Source: Semisulcospira habei
Lineage: Eukaryota > Mollusca > Gastropoda > Semisulcospiridae
NCBI GenBank assembly: GCA_036245525.1
Contig: BTPG01000005.1
Coordinates: forward strand, 213,209,045-213,273,044
Direction: 5' to 3'
Length of the DNA: 64,000 nucleotides
The notes under the pieces are model-generated. The model saw nothing but the letters and a program-made list of their open reading frames with translations. It was not told where the DNA came from and ran no database searches. Shown here piece after piece: positions 11,181-22,422 of the stretch; within the stretch, counting starts at the first letter, position 1; each line of letters opens with the position of its first letter. Made by a program: the position numbers and the translations under genes.

Positions 11181-12420
11181 TCTCCTTCGTGGCCACCACC
11201 ATACCACCAGCGATCATGTACATCAAGGAATTCATTCCATCCATAATTAAAAGGATAAATAATAAATAAATATGTAAGTGAATACATAAATGAATCAATA
11301 ATAAATAAATAAATAAAACATGTAATACAATGGAGAGGGCTACTACCTGTATTGTGTCTCATGCAGTACCGATAAAGCTTGATCATAGTGAGTTTTTGTA
11401 AGTACTTGAGTGTGGACTGGTTGAATGGGTTGCAAAAACTACAATTTTTATATTTAGGTGTTTAGCTGAACAAGGTGATTTAGATGGAAACGGTTCGGAG
11501 ATGAATTTCACTCTGCCTGGCTTGTGCTTAAGACCAGTCGGATAAGAGTTGCTTGACCAGTTACAAATCCCATCTCCACTAATAACAAAAGAGCAGACCT
11601 ACACTTAGAGCCGTTAGGCTGGAAAACGGACGAACAACATGCATGTTGTATCCGGACATAAAGTCTGCAGAATGTTGAAGATGGTCGGCAGACACAATGC
11701 ACAACATGCACGACTAAGGTAGTTTACTTTCGATATGCTTTCCTCCCACAAATGAGACCTGAGTTCTATGGGAAAGGCTGTTTTCAAGACCAGGAAAAAT
11801 AACGTATTTGACGTTGATAAGATGTACTTCAAAGTTCAAATCCAAAATAATCTCTGTTTAACTTCAGGAGCAAAGTAAAGCTGATTAACCGTGCGCGTCT
11901 GATTGACTTCTTTCGAAGGCATCTCGCTGACCGCCATTTTGAAACTAGCGACGCGAGTATGCTTACGGCATTAAAAATATTACTTTTTAAATTATTTTAT
12001 CGTAAATATGTATGCATGTTTACTTGCTGATGATTTTAATTTACTCACTGGAATAAACGTGTAACTTGTATGCTCGAAATTTTCAATGTTATGCACAAAA
12101 AATGTCTTGCACCTTATCTGGGCCGTGTACGAGGACTGGTTCCCTCACATCGAAAAATAGCTTTCGAAAAACACTTCTACAAAAATGTCTCCATCCTAAG
12201 GACAAATATTGTTGTCATGCATAAACTATATGGCATTAGTACTTTCGTTTCGTACCTGCAAACCATTGTTACTCTTTTGACGAACTACTTACTCTGCAGA
12301 AATTGCGAAAAGCTGCTAGACTATAAGCCTCTTGTGGATGGAGCGAACTGGATGAACCGCTGTGAATACATGAATTGCGTGCATTTGTTACATTCTTCTG
12401 ATTTAAGGATGACGTCTGTT
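11180..12420. other. No gene seen
   Basis: AT-rich sequence. An open frame from 12070 runs into the LDL-A exon below, but its upstream part has no family likeness and crosses the predicted splice acceptor, so I treat it as intron. Confidence 0.5.
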
Positions 12421-12424
12421 GCAG

Positions 12425-12541
12425 TGAACAATACATGCCCCGCGGGACTGTTCCGATGCAACTGTGGACGATGTTTGAATCTTGATAGGCGCTGTGATGG
12501 CTATAAACACTGCCCGGACGGGTCGGATGAAATGGACTGTG
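12425..12541 (+). CDS. LDL-receptor class A domain exon
   Basis: A 117 bp exon between acceptor ...GTCTGTTGCAG (12424) and donor GTAAGT (12542). It encodes one LDLa module with six cysteines and the calcium-binding acidic end: CPAGLFRCNCGRCLNLDRRC and CPDGSDEMDC. Both flanking introns are phase 1, the usual arrangement for shuffled LDLa modules. No neighbouring exon of the same gene is recognisable here, so the rest may lie in long introns or outside the window, or this may be a stray exon. The product would be an extracellular or secreted ligand-binding protein. Confidence 0.75.
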
Positions 12542-12699
12542 GTAAGTACAGATACATGTTGAGAGAGATGGACGGAAGAACCGACAACCTGGCTGGCTTG
12601 CTGGCTGGTTGACTGACTGACATGGCGGACAAAATCCAAAACAAGAGGAAGACAATTGTGTAAAATGTCAGGAAATAATCAAGCAAGTGTCATCGAAAT

Positions 12700-12835
12700 A
12701 CGTGTTAGTGTCATCCACAGTCGTGTTAGTGTCATCCAGAGTCGTGTTATTGTCATCCACAGTCGTGTTAGTGTCATCCACAGTGGTGTTAGTGTCATCC
12801 ACAGTCGTGTTAGTGTCATCCACAGTCGTGTGAGG
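12700..12835 (+). repeat. 21 bp minisatellite
   Basis: About six to seven copies of the unit GTGTTAGTGTCATCCACAGT plus one base, with single-base variants. It lies about 160 bp downstream of the LDL-A exon. Confidence 0.9.
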
Positions 12836-12867
12836 GCAAAAAGCGGCCGACGTTTGCCCGATCACTT

Positions 12868-14062
12868 ATACGTACTAAAGGAATTGTATAACAAACAGGT
12901 TGGCATTGAAGCTGGCTTTGACAAGCGGTTAGTAATGGAACAGTTACATGCACTGGGGTAATTGTATAACAAACAGTCAGGTGGGCGTTGAAGCTGGCTT
13001 TGAGAAGAGGTTAGTAATGAAACAGTTACATTACTTACTTACGCCTGTCACCCCTGCCCGGGTATAGGCCGTCGACGAGAGACCTCCAGCGACTCCTGTT
13101 CTGTGCTTCTCCTTCGATTCTACTCCAGGTGGTTTCCAGTCTCTTGATGTCTGCTTGGAGGTCTCGACGCCAGGAGTTTCTCGGCCTACCTCTTTTCCTC
13201 TTTCCCTGGGGGTTCCATGACAATGCCTGCCTAGTGATACTGGAAGCTGGCTTTCTCAGACTGTGACCGATCCATCCCCATCTTCTTCGCGCAATTTCAT
13301 TCTCTGCTGTTATCTGCTCTGTTCTCTCCCAGAGTCTGACGTTGCTGATCTTCTCTGGCCAGTGGATTTTCAAAATTCTTCTAAGGCAACTGTTCATGAA
13401 GGTCTGTACTCTGTTGACTGTGGTTTTTGTCAATCTCCAAGTCTCTGCTACATATAGGAGAACTGTTTTTACATTGGAGTTGAAAATCCGGACTTTGGTG
13501 TGTTGTGACAGCTCTCTGGAACTCCACACTTTTTTCAACTGGAGAAAGGCTACTCTGGCTTTAAAGATTCGAGCTCTGACATCTGCATCAGTGCCGCCTT
13601 TTTTGTCTATGGTGCTCCCGAGATAGGTGAAGGACTCCACCTCCTCCAACGGTTCTTCCCTGGTTGCGTTCAGCCTCACTGTCTTTGTTTTCTGTTTGTG
13701 AATGGTGAGGCCCAGTTACATGCACTGGGGTAATTGTATAACAAACAGGTTGGCGTTGAAGCTGACTTTGAGAAGCGGTTAGTAATGGAACAGTTACATG
13801 CACTGGGGTAATTGTATAACAAACAGTCAGGTTGGCGTTGAAGCTGGCTTTGAGAAGCGGTTAGTAATGGAACAGTTATATGCACTGGGGTAATTGTATA
13901 ACAAACAGTCAGGTTGGCGTTGAAGCTGGCTTTGAGAAGCGGTTAGTAATGGAACAGTTACATTCACTGGGGTAATTGTATAACAAACAGTCAGGTTGGC
14001 GTTGAAGCTGGCTTTGAAAAGCGGTTAGTAATGGAAAAACAGTTACCTGCACTGGAAAAGTG
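12868..14062 (+). repeat. 82 bp minisatellite array, split by a retrotransposon
   Basis: GGGGTAATTGTATAACAAAC recurs every 82 bp (for example 13805, 13887, 13969). Two copies lie left (12868-13030) and about four right (13713-14062) of the RTE-like insertion. The last copy abuts the TTAA of the MITE at 14064. Confidence 0.88.
13031..13712 (-). mobile_element. 5'-truncated RTE-like non-LTR fragment
   Basis: The open frame 13679-13035 (minus) encodes the C-terminal part of an endonuclease-reverse transcriptase: EVESFTYLGSTIDKKGGTDA, LLYVAETWRLTK, and a GKRKRGRPRNSWRRDLQADI tail. The 3' end is a short (TAAG)n run (13030-13042), typical of RTE-type elements. It is flanked by CAGTTACA direct repeats (13023-13030 and 13713-13720), the target duplication inside the 82 bp array. 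Polymerase motifs A-C are missing. Confidence 0.82.
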
Positions 14063-14063
14063 G

Positions 14064-15755
14064 TTAACCCCTTGACTGCCGACAATAAGTAAACGCGATG
14101 CAACTGCAAGAGGCATACATCGTCATCAGCCCACGTGACTGCGGCGCTCATGAGGATCTAGGCCTCGTCATCAGCCCACGTGACTGCGGCGCTCATGAGG
14201 ATCTAGGCCTCGTCATCAGCCCACGTGACTGCGGCGCTCATGAGGATCTAGGCCTCGTCATCAGCCCACGTGACTGTGGCGCTCATGAGGATCTAGGCCA
14301 CGTCATCAGCCCACGTGACTGTGGCGCTCATGAGGATCTAGGCCTCGTCATCAGCCCACGTGACTGCGGCGCTCATGAGGATCTAGGCCTCGTCATCAGC
14401 CCACGTGACTGTGGCGCTCATGAGGATCTAGGCCTCGTCATCAGCCCACGTGACTGCGGCGCTCATGAGGATCTAGGCCTCGTCATCAGCCCACGTGACT
14501 GCGGCGCTCATGAGGATCTAGGCCTCGTCATCAGCCCACGTGACTGCGGCGCTCATGAGGATCTAGGCCTCGTCATCAGCCCACGTGACTGCGGCGCTCA
14601 TGAGGATCTAGGCCTCGTCATCAGCCCACGTGACTGCGGCGCTCATGAGGATCTAGGCCTCGTCATCAGCCCACGTGACTGCGGCGCTCATGAGGATCTA
14701 GGCCTCGTCATCAGCCCACGTGACTGCGGCGCTCATGAGGATCTAGGCCTCGTCATCAGCCCACGTGACTGCGGCGCTCATGAGGATCTAGGCCTCGTCA
14801 TCAGCCCACGTGACTGTGGCGCTCATGAGGATCTAGGCCTCGTCATCAGCCCACGTGACTGCGGCGCTCATGAGGATCTAGGCCTCGTCATCAGCCCACG
14901 TGACTGTGGCGCTCATGAGGATCTAGGCCTCGTCATCAGCCCACGTGACTGCGGCGCTCATGAGGATCTAGGCCTCGTCATCAGCCCACGTGACTGCGGC
15001 GCTCATGAGGATCTAGGCCTCGTCATCAGCCCACGTGACTGCGGCGCTCATGAGGATCTAGGCCTCGTCATCAGCCCACGTGACTGCGGCGCTCATGAGG
15101 ATCTAGGCCTCGTCATCAGCCCACGTGACTGCGGCGCTCATGAGGATCTAGGCCTCGTCATCAGCCCACGTGACTGCGGCGCTCATGAGGATCTAGGCCT
15201 CGTCATCAGCCCACGTGACTGCGGCGCTCATGAGGATCTAGGCCTCGTCATCAGCCCACGTGACTGCGGCGCTCATGAGGATCTAGGCCTCGTCATCAGC
15301 CCACGTGACTGCGGCGCTCATGAGGATCTAGGCCTCGTCATCAGCCCACGTGACTGCGGCGCTCATGAGGATCTAGGCCTCGTCATCAGCCCACGTGACT
15401 GCGGCGCTCATGAGGATCTAGGCCTCGTCATCAGCCCACGTGACTGCGGCGCTCATGAGGATCTAGGCCTCGTCATCAACCCACGTGACTGCGGCGCTCA
15501 TGAGGATCTAGGCCTCGTCATCAGCCCACGTGACTGCGGCGCTCATGAGGATCTAGGCCTCGTCATCAGCCCACGTGACTGCGGCGCTCATGAGGATCTA
15601 GGCCTCGTCATCAGCCCACGTGACTGCGGCGCTCATGAGGATCTAGGCCTCTTGCTAAGACCACTTTGTGTCCACGGACAGCTGTGGCTTTTGGTCGTTC
15701 GGTGAAGACAGGTTTCAGAAACAAAATGTCCGTCAATCGGCAGCGAAGGGGTTAA
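14064..15755. mobile_element. TTAA-flanked MITE with minisatellite core
   Basis: TTAA (14064-14067) is followed by CCCCTTGACTGCCGA, and the far end reads TCGGCAGCGAAGGGG followed by TTAA (15752-15755). Inverted termini of about 15 bp with TTAA duplications are what piggyBac-type elements leave (family inference). No transposase is encoded. Nearly the whole interior is a 45 bp repeat array. Confidence 0.75.
14120..15649 (+). repeat. 45 bp satellite, 34 copies
   Basis: 1530 bp of an almost perfect 45 bp unit with CACGTGACTGCGGCGCTCAT followed by GAGGATCTAGG. The main variant is C/T in CTGCGGC/CTGTGGC; one unit has CACGTCATC for CTCGTCATC. Each unit has a CACGTG palindrome. Because 45 is divisible by three, one frame stays open (ISPRDCGAHEDLGLV repeated); I see no evidence that it is a real protein. 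Confidence 0.97.
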
Positions 15756-15770
15756 CAAATGTTGCAATAA

Positions 15771-16683
15771 ATGCGTGGTGAAACAAGTGATTTAGACTCT
15801 TTCACAAACATCATGAACACACTGTCAATGCGTGGTGAAACAAGTGATTTAGACTCGTTCACAAACATCATGAACACACTGTCAATGCGTGGTGAAACAA
15901 GTGATTTAAACTCGTTCACAAACATCATGAACACACTGTCAATGCGTGGTGAAACAAGTGATTTAGACTCGTTCACAAACATCATGAACACACTGTCAAT
16001 GCCTGGTGAAACAAGTGATTTAGACTCCTTCACAAACATCATGAACACACTGACAATGCGTGGTGAAACAAGTGATTTAGACTCGTTCACAAACATCATG
16101 AACACACTGCCAATGCGTGGTGAAACAAGTGATTTAGACTCGTTCACAAACATCATGAACACACTGTCAATGCGTGGTGAAACAAGTGATTTAAACTCGT
16201 TCACAAACATCATGAACACACTGTCAATGCGTGGTGAAACAGGTGATTTAGACTCGTTCACAAACATCATGAACACACTGTCAATGCGTGGTGAAACAAG
16301 TGATTTAAACTTGTTCACAAACATCATGAACACACTGTCAATGCGTGGTGAAACAAGTGATTTAGACTCGTTCACAAACATCATGAACACACTGTCAATG
16401 CGTGGTGAAACAAGTGATTTAGTCTCGTTCACAAACATCATGAACACACTGTCAATGCGTGGTGAAACGATTGATTTAGACTCGTTCACAAACATCATGA
16501 ACACACTGTCAATGAGTGGTGAAACAAGTGATTTAGACTCGTTCACAAACATCATGAACACACTGTCAATGCGTGGTGAAACAAGTGATTTAGACTCGTT
16601 CACAAACATCATGAACACACTGTCAATGCCTGGTGAAACAAGTGATTTAGACTCGTTCACAAACATCATGAACACACTGTCAA
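15771..16683 (+). repeat. 57 bp satellite, 16 copies
   Basis: 16 copies of a 57 bp unit (ATGCGTGGTGAAACAAGTGA at its start). It lies 15 bp outside the right TTAA of the MITE and ends exactly at another TTAA (16684). The unit is a multiple of three, so both strands have a long open frame. Units differ by scattered single bases, more than in the 45 bp array, which suggests an older array. Confidence 0.96.
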
Positions 16684-17070
16684 TTAACCCCTTGACTGCA
16701 GACAAAAGTGAATACACCCAAACTACAAGGGACATCAAACCTCGTGAGCCCCCGCTGATGTTGTAAGCCTGTACATTTGGATGTCATCAGGAGTCTTCCC
16801 GAAATCAGAAGTATGTCACAAATTGCACGGACTTGAAACATTTAGTGGAATCCTGTAGCCTCCCCCATCTGCAAGAGGTCATATTTCTCATGAACCCTTG
16901 CGGATATGCACCCCAGCAGCCACGGGGACTCATGGGAATAAATACCTCATGCGAACAAGGTGTTGCCTCATTGACATGCACAGTTTGGGGTAGGGAAGAC
17001 CGTGGCAGGTTGAAAAACAGGGCAGGGTGAGACACCACCAAAATAAGGCCTGTAATGTTATAATTCAGCC
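16684..17070 (+). mobile_element. Solo left end of a second TTAA MITE, then unassigned DNA
   Basis: TTAACCCCTTGACTGCAGAC (16684-16703) matches the left end of the MITE at 14064. I find no matching right end before the retrotransposon at 17084, so this copy is truncated or has lost its terminus. The rest is without features. Confidence 0.55.
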
Positions 17071-17083
17071 GTTTTTTTTTTTC

Positions 17084-17725
17084 TTTCCGCTGTCGTCCTC
17101 ACCACCCTGCTGTATGGTTCTGAATCCTGGGCCCTCTACCGCAGCCAACTACTACTCCTCCAACGCTTCCACCTCGCTGTCTGCGTACCATCCTGGGCAT
17201 TCACTGGAGTGACTATGTCACCAACGTCGAGGTCCTTGAACAGGCTGAAACTGTGAGCATCGAGGCTTTGCTGCTGCGGATACAGCTCGCTGGGCGGGGC
17301 ACGTCTCCAGGATGGAGGATCATCACCTACCAAAGATCACCCTGTTCGGCGAGCTTTCCACTGGACACCGAGACAGAGGGGCACCAAAGAAGAGATACAA
17401 AGACTGTCTCAAGAAGTCACTTAGTGCCTGCCAAATCGACCACCGCCATTGGTCTTCGCTTGCTGCGGACCGTGACACCTGGCGCTCCACCATTTACAAG
17501 GCAGCCGTCTCCTTTGAGGACTCTCGCAGAGTTAGCCTTAAGGACAAGCTGCTAAGGAGAAAATAACAGAGATGCCGCAACTCAGAACCCTATCCAGACC
17601 TTCCCCTGCAGCCACTGCGGTCGAACCTGCCTGTCCCGGAATGGCCTCTGCAGCCACGAACAGGCCTGCAGACGTCGTGGGCAGCCCCTACAAAATCTTC
17701 GTTCGCGAAGTCAAGCCAATGAGAA
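17084..17725 (+). mobile_element. 5'-truncated copy of the non-LTR family at 6145
   Basis: Begins inside the RT C-terminal region (LTTLLYGSESWALYRSQL equivalent, with frameshifts), continues through the thumb and the Cys/His finger, and ends with CTTCGTTCGCGAAGTCAAGC (17698-17717). A T-run (17072-17083) lies just 5'. About 640 bp, not functional. Confidence 0.85.
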
Positions 17726-18085
17726 TGAGATTTTTCCGTTGATAATATTTCCGAAACCCGATCTCCAGCATCAGACAAAGTTTGGCAGGAATGATCACAT
17801 GTGCTTAGAGCTGAAGCAATTCAGGCTTGTTTTTCAAGATACTAAAATTTCTGACAGTGTTGAAAAAAAAAAGTTAATTTTAGAATTATAATGCTCGAAT
17901 GACAGTGGCGATTCATGGACAAACAGGATAGACTAGTAGACAAGTATGGATAAATAAATGACACAGGACGTATACGCATGTCATGAATAATTTCCTAGTT
18001 CTAGGTGAAAACGAAAGTAAACTAGAAAACATACATGCAGCGCTAAAACTTCAAAGTGAGCTAAACACGACAATAACCTTTGAGG
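17726..18085. other. No gene seen
   Basis: AT-rich spacer between two truncated non-LTR copies. TTTGAGGTCGCA at 18077-18088 recurs near 20024, just past the second copy. Confidence 0.5.
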
Positions 18086-19985
18086 TCGCATAAACTTTGT
18101 GGTCGCTGGTCGGAATACTTTCAGAGCCTCTTCAGCGCTAAGCGCACTGTTCAAGAAGCAGTCGTCCTACAAATCCCACACCTCCCAGTAAAGGTTGAAT
18201 TGGACGAACCGCCCACCGCTGAAGAGACACTCACAGCCATCCACCAGCTCAAGAGTGGCAAAGCAGCAGGCATTGATGGAATACCGCCAGAGGTCTGGAA
18301 ACATGGAGGCACAGCACTGCACAACAAGCTTCATGACCTTTTTCTCTGCTGCTGGGAGGAAGGAACACTACCAAAGGATCTCCGTGATGCAGTCGTTATC
18401 ACCCTGTATAAGAACAAAGGCGAGAAGTCTGACTGTTCCAACTATAAGGGAATTACCCTGCTGTCCATTGCTGGGAAAATTCTCGCAAGGCTGCTCCTGA
18501 ATCGGCTGGCACCTGCCATCGCTGAAGACCAACTCCCAGAGGGCCAGTGTGGCTTCAGAGCAAACAGGAGCACCACCGATATGGTATTTGTGCTGAGACA
18601 GCTTCAGGAAAAGTGCCGCGAGCAGGACAAAGGGCTGTACGTAACGTTTGTCGACCTAACAAAAGCGTTCGACACTGTGCGCAGGCAAGTCATGTGGCAG
18701 ATCCTGGAGCGACTTGGCTGTCCACCAAAGTTCCTCAGCATGAGTGTCCAGCTACACTAGGACCAGCAAGGCCAGGTCAGACTCAACAATGACCTCTCAA
18801 AACCATTCCCTATTCTCAACGGCGTAAAGCAGGGCTGCGTGCTGGCACCGACCCTCTTCACCATCTTTTTTAGCACAGTGGACCTCGATGATGACGATGC
18901 AGTGTACATCAGGTATCGTCTCGATGGCAGCCTGTTCAACCTCAGACGACTGCATGCCCACACGAAAACCCTAGACCAACTGATTCGTGAGCTCCTTTTT
19001 GCTGATGACGCTGCCCTCGTTGCACACAGAGAGAGAGAGAGCCCTGTAGCGCATCACGTCCTGCTTCGCAGACGCTGCCCAGCTCTTTGGACTCGAGGTC
19101 AGTCTGAAAAAGACAGAGGTCCTCCATCAGCCGGCACCCAAGACAGTGTATCGCCCTCCCCACATCACTTTGGCGAGTCTGAACTTAAGTCAGTGCACCA
19201 GTTTACTTACCTTTTCTGCATTATCACGTCGGACGCCAAGCTGGACAAGGAGCTTGACAGCAGGCTGGCAAATGCGCTTTGGGGCGACTTTTCAAGCGGG
19301 TGTGGCACAATCAACAGCTGAGAACAGGCACCAAGATCAGCGTGTACAGAGCTGTCGTCCTCACCACCCTGCTGTATGGTTCCGAGTCCTGGGCCCTCTA
19401 CCGCAGCCAACTACGACTCCTCAAACGCTTCCACCAGCGCTGCCTGCGTACCATCATGGGCATTCACTGGAGTGACTATGTCACCAAAGTCGAGGTCCTT
19501 GAACAGGCTGAAACTGTGAGCATCAAGGCTTTGCTGCTGCGGACAAAGCTCCACTGGGCGGGGCATGTCTCCAGGATGGAGGATCATCGCCTACCAAAGA
19601 TCACCTTGTTCGGCGAACTTGCTACTGGACACGGTGACAGAGGGGCACCAAAGAAGAGATACAAAGACTGTCTCAAAAAGTCACTTAGTGCCTGCCAAAT
19701 CGACCTCCACCAGTGGTCTTCACTTGTTGTGGACCGTGACACCTGGCGCTCCACCATTTACAAGGCAGCTGTCTGCTTTGAGGACTCTCGCAGAGCTAGC
19801 CTTAAGGACAAGTGGCTCAGGAGAAAAAAACAGAGATGCCGCAACTCAGAACCCTGGCCATACCTCCCCCTGCAGCCATTGCGGTCGAACCTGCCTGTCC
19901 CGGATTGGCCTCCGCAGCCACGAACAGGCCTGCAGACGTCGTGGGCATTTCCTATAAAATCTTCGTTCGCGAAGTCAAGCCAAGA
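18086..19985 (+). mobile_element. 5'-truncated, deleted copy of the non-LTR family at 6145
   Basis: Starts in the endonuclease-RT linker (CGRWSEYFQSLFSAKRTVQE), so it has no endonuclease. Fingers/palm to 18760 (VDLTKAFDTV) end at a TAG; the palm resumes with a 21 bp in-frame deletion after APTLFTIFFS, then ELLFADDAALVAH, frameshifts at about 19035 and 19300, and an intact C-terminal frame to the finger (19279-19850). The 3' end is CTTCGTTCGCGAAGTCAAGC (19964-19983). It carries sense sequence at the two sites broken in the 6145 copy, so the lesions are independent. Confidence 0.88.
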
Positions 19986-20426
19986 GATACAGCAGCGATC
20001 CGGTAACGTTAATTTGGTAACGATGTTTGAGGTCGCAGAACTACAGACTATTCCGTACCATATGTAATTATAAGGCTGTGCTACTTGAGGTCGCTTAACA
20101 AAAGCGTTCTCGTATCATATGTGATGACAGGAACGCGCTTCTGCATGAGGCGTGTTCATTACATGCTTGATGTAGCATAACAAAAGCGAGCCAATGCGGT
20201 TCAGATTCAGAATGGCAAAGATGCGAGTGGCGAGAGAAAGTCCTGTGGTATCCACCCTCAAAGTTCTACGCATGTGTCAACTTGAAAAGTAATTAATCAA
20301 TGAATAAGTAAATAAATCAATAAACGAACATATGATTAAAAGGGCACGTCCGACCTATTTCAAAGCTTCAGTTCGCAAAAAGCTTTTACTGGGATTGAGT
20401 ATACATACCCACTTAGATAGTGAACA

Positions 20427-20606
20427 CCCTATTGTCCCACCAAATGCTTTCTTTCGTGGGCCTCTTTTCGCTTTGAACGGATGAAAGAAAGAAAGCATTT
20501 GCTGGGATAAAATAGTATGACGTCAGCTACCATCGCCTATCAGAACCAATATTGACGGATACGTGACAAGATGGCTTCTGATCGGCGATGGTAGCTGACG
20601 TCATAA
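20427..20606. repeat. Two adjacent inverted repeats
   Basis: First hairpin: CCCACCAAATGCTTTCTTTC (from 20437) pairs with GAAAGAAAGCATTTGCTGGG (to about 20506). Second: TATGACGTCAGCTACCATCG (20517) pairs with CGATGGTAGCTGACGTCATA (to 20606), around a ~30 bp loop. No coding capacity; probably MITE remnants. Confidence 0.75.
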
Positions 20607-20767
20607 CTATTCTATATGACCTTAGGTCATCTGCATAATTATAACCAATTAGAGACAAGATGGGGCAACAATGGCTGATTTTGATGGGCTGATTACGTGT
20701 GTGTGGTGCTAAGCGGAGGGAGGGGGTAACAATAGCTGATTATAACGGGCTGATCACGTGAGTGTGA

Positions 20768-20992
20768 TGCAGAGATAGAAGAATAGAGATCCGAAGAGCA
20801 TCAAAATCAATAATGCTGCATCCATCTATAAATTATGCCTTTTTTAATATAAAAATTATTTACCCCCATTACGTCCTCATTATCACTGAATCAAGCCTTT
20901 GATTTTTAAAAAGTGGCGATCATGATCGATGCAGCATTATTGAATTTGATACTCTTTGTATCTCTATTCTTCTTTCTCTATAACTATTGTCT
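20768..20992. repeat. Foldback element, ~225 bp
   Basis: Arms of ~60 bp: AGAAGAATAGAGATCCGAAG with AATAATGCTGCATC on the left, and GATGCAGCATTATT with TATCTCTATTCTTCTTTCTC on the right. Imperfect, non-coding, MITE-like. Confidence 0.75.
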
Positions 20993-21400
20993 TTGTGAAC
21001 ACCTAATGGCACACTGTTAATTTAAAAAATGGCGACCATTTCCAATCGAACACCTTTTGCGACCTTGACCTGACAGCAACATAACCCCTAGTGTGTTTTG
21101 TAAACATGCCACAGGCTATTCAATTTCAGGAATGCAGCAGGGGACACATTTTCTTTTCAATGCTGCACGCTTATGACACACGTCTTGGGCCTTTCAATGG
21201 ATGAGTGGTTACAAATACACTGAATAGGGGGGACATCATGATTTGAAAGGAAAGCTGTCATTACCAAGAGATTTGTACAAGTGGGCTTAATGTACTCATG
21301 ACTAGTTTCTGAGGAATTAGAAAATTAACCAGTGGTCATACTCTGCACTATACAGGCACTGAAAAACTGAAAAAACACTGATAAGAAACTATCAAGTGGT
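20993..21400. other. No gene seen
   Basis: Spacer between the foldback element and the Polinton-like nest. I cannot place the exact left end of the older element in it. Confidence 0.4.
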
Positions 21401-21716
21401 CACAAGTAAAACAATAAGTCACAACTAACTTTAAGGTTACCTTTAAGTGAGTTGCCATAAGAACTATTAACTACTTACCATAAGAACTTATTAATTACTT
21501 ACTCTAATTACTTACAAGTACTTAATAACAACTTGACTCTAGTCACAAATACTGTCTTTTTTACCAAGATACAAGGGCAATGAAAAAAACTTTTATTCTC
21601 AATTGTATTCGGGTGGCGGCGCAGATGGGTTAAATAGACCGGCCTAAATGATGTAAGTGGCATGTCATCTCTCTGTGAAGTGTACAACATTATGAAATAA
21701 TTACCAAATCTTATTT

Positions 21717-22393
21717 TTATTTGCTTGAAAGTAGATTTTGTAATTTCTCTGTGGTTTCACTCATTCCAAGCTGTTTCCCTTCCGCTAAAAAACTGGCCTT
21801 TAGTTCTTCAATATTCACGGGAGATTGACTACGTATTTTATTCTGTATTTCTGACTTCTGTTTCTTGTAATTGTTCAAATCATCCTGCACTCTTTTACAT
21901 TCTTCATCACTAATAGAATTATCGTCAATTGGCTTACTAATAATCAGTTTCAGACTACTAAGTTTTGCACCCGCCAGCGTGCTCAATGATTCATGCTTTT
22001 GTAATTTTGTGTGAAATTGTTTTTTATGCCTTCCAAACCAAAGCATGCCAGTCCTGTGGCAATGCTATCTCCTTCAAGTCCAACACCAATTAAAGCACCA
22101 ATTCCGGTTGATATCAATACGATACCTCCTACAGATAATCCAGCTGAAATGGCACCAATAGTCATAGATGTGTTTTGAACAGAATTGAAAACAGTCTGAT
22201 ATCGTCTTTTACATCTGGAGTATCTCGCTTCTTCACTTTCCAAATATTTAATTGCTTCTGTAATATTATTTAATCGGAATGAGTCTGTCTGTAATGTTTT
22301 ATCTGATGCAATTGACATAGGCGTCGCAAACGTCTCATGCGCAAGCGTTGCCACAGTCTCAGTCGTCAATAGTTGTGGATACAAGTTTACCAT
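21717..22393 (-). pseudogene. Gene 1 of the older element: hydrophobic coiled-coil protein, frameshifted
   Basis: Homologue of the 209-residue gene 1 of the young element. Start ATG at 22393 (MVNLYPQ). The first frame ends at 21983 and the rest reads in another frame from about 22046 to 21717, so there is a frameshift near 22020 in a run of T. The N-terminal part has ~14 extra residues. It keeps the Gly-rich hydrophobic stretch and the charged C-terminal helix with QKSEIQNKIRSQSPVNIEEL. Confidence 0.75.
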
Positions 22394-22422
22394 TTTTATG
22401 ACAGATATTTTTTTTTATTTAT

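Noticed and set aside
14098..15705. 535-codon open frame of a 15-residue repeat (ISPRDCGAHEDLGLV)
   Set aside because: It is a by-product of a 45 bp satellite whose length is a multiple of three. It lies inside a MITE, and third codon positions are not more variable than others.
14120..16683. Regular repeats suggesting a CRISPR array
   Set aside because: Units are directly joined with no unique spacers, in a eukaryotic, transposon-rich setting.
15752..16766. Two 330-codon open frames on opposite strands
   Set aside because: Both result from the 57 bp repeat; no promoter, splice site or family likeness.
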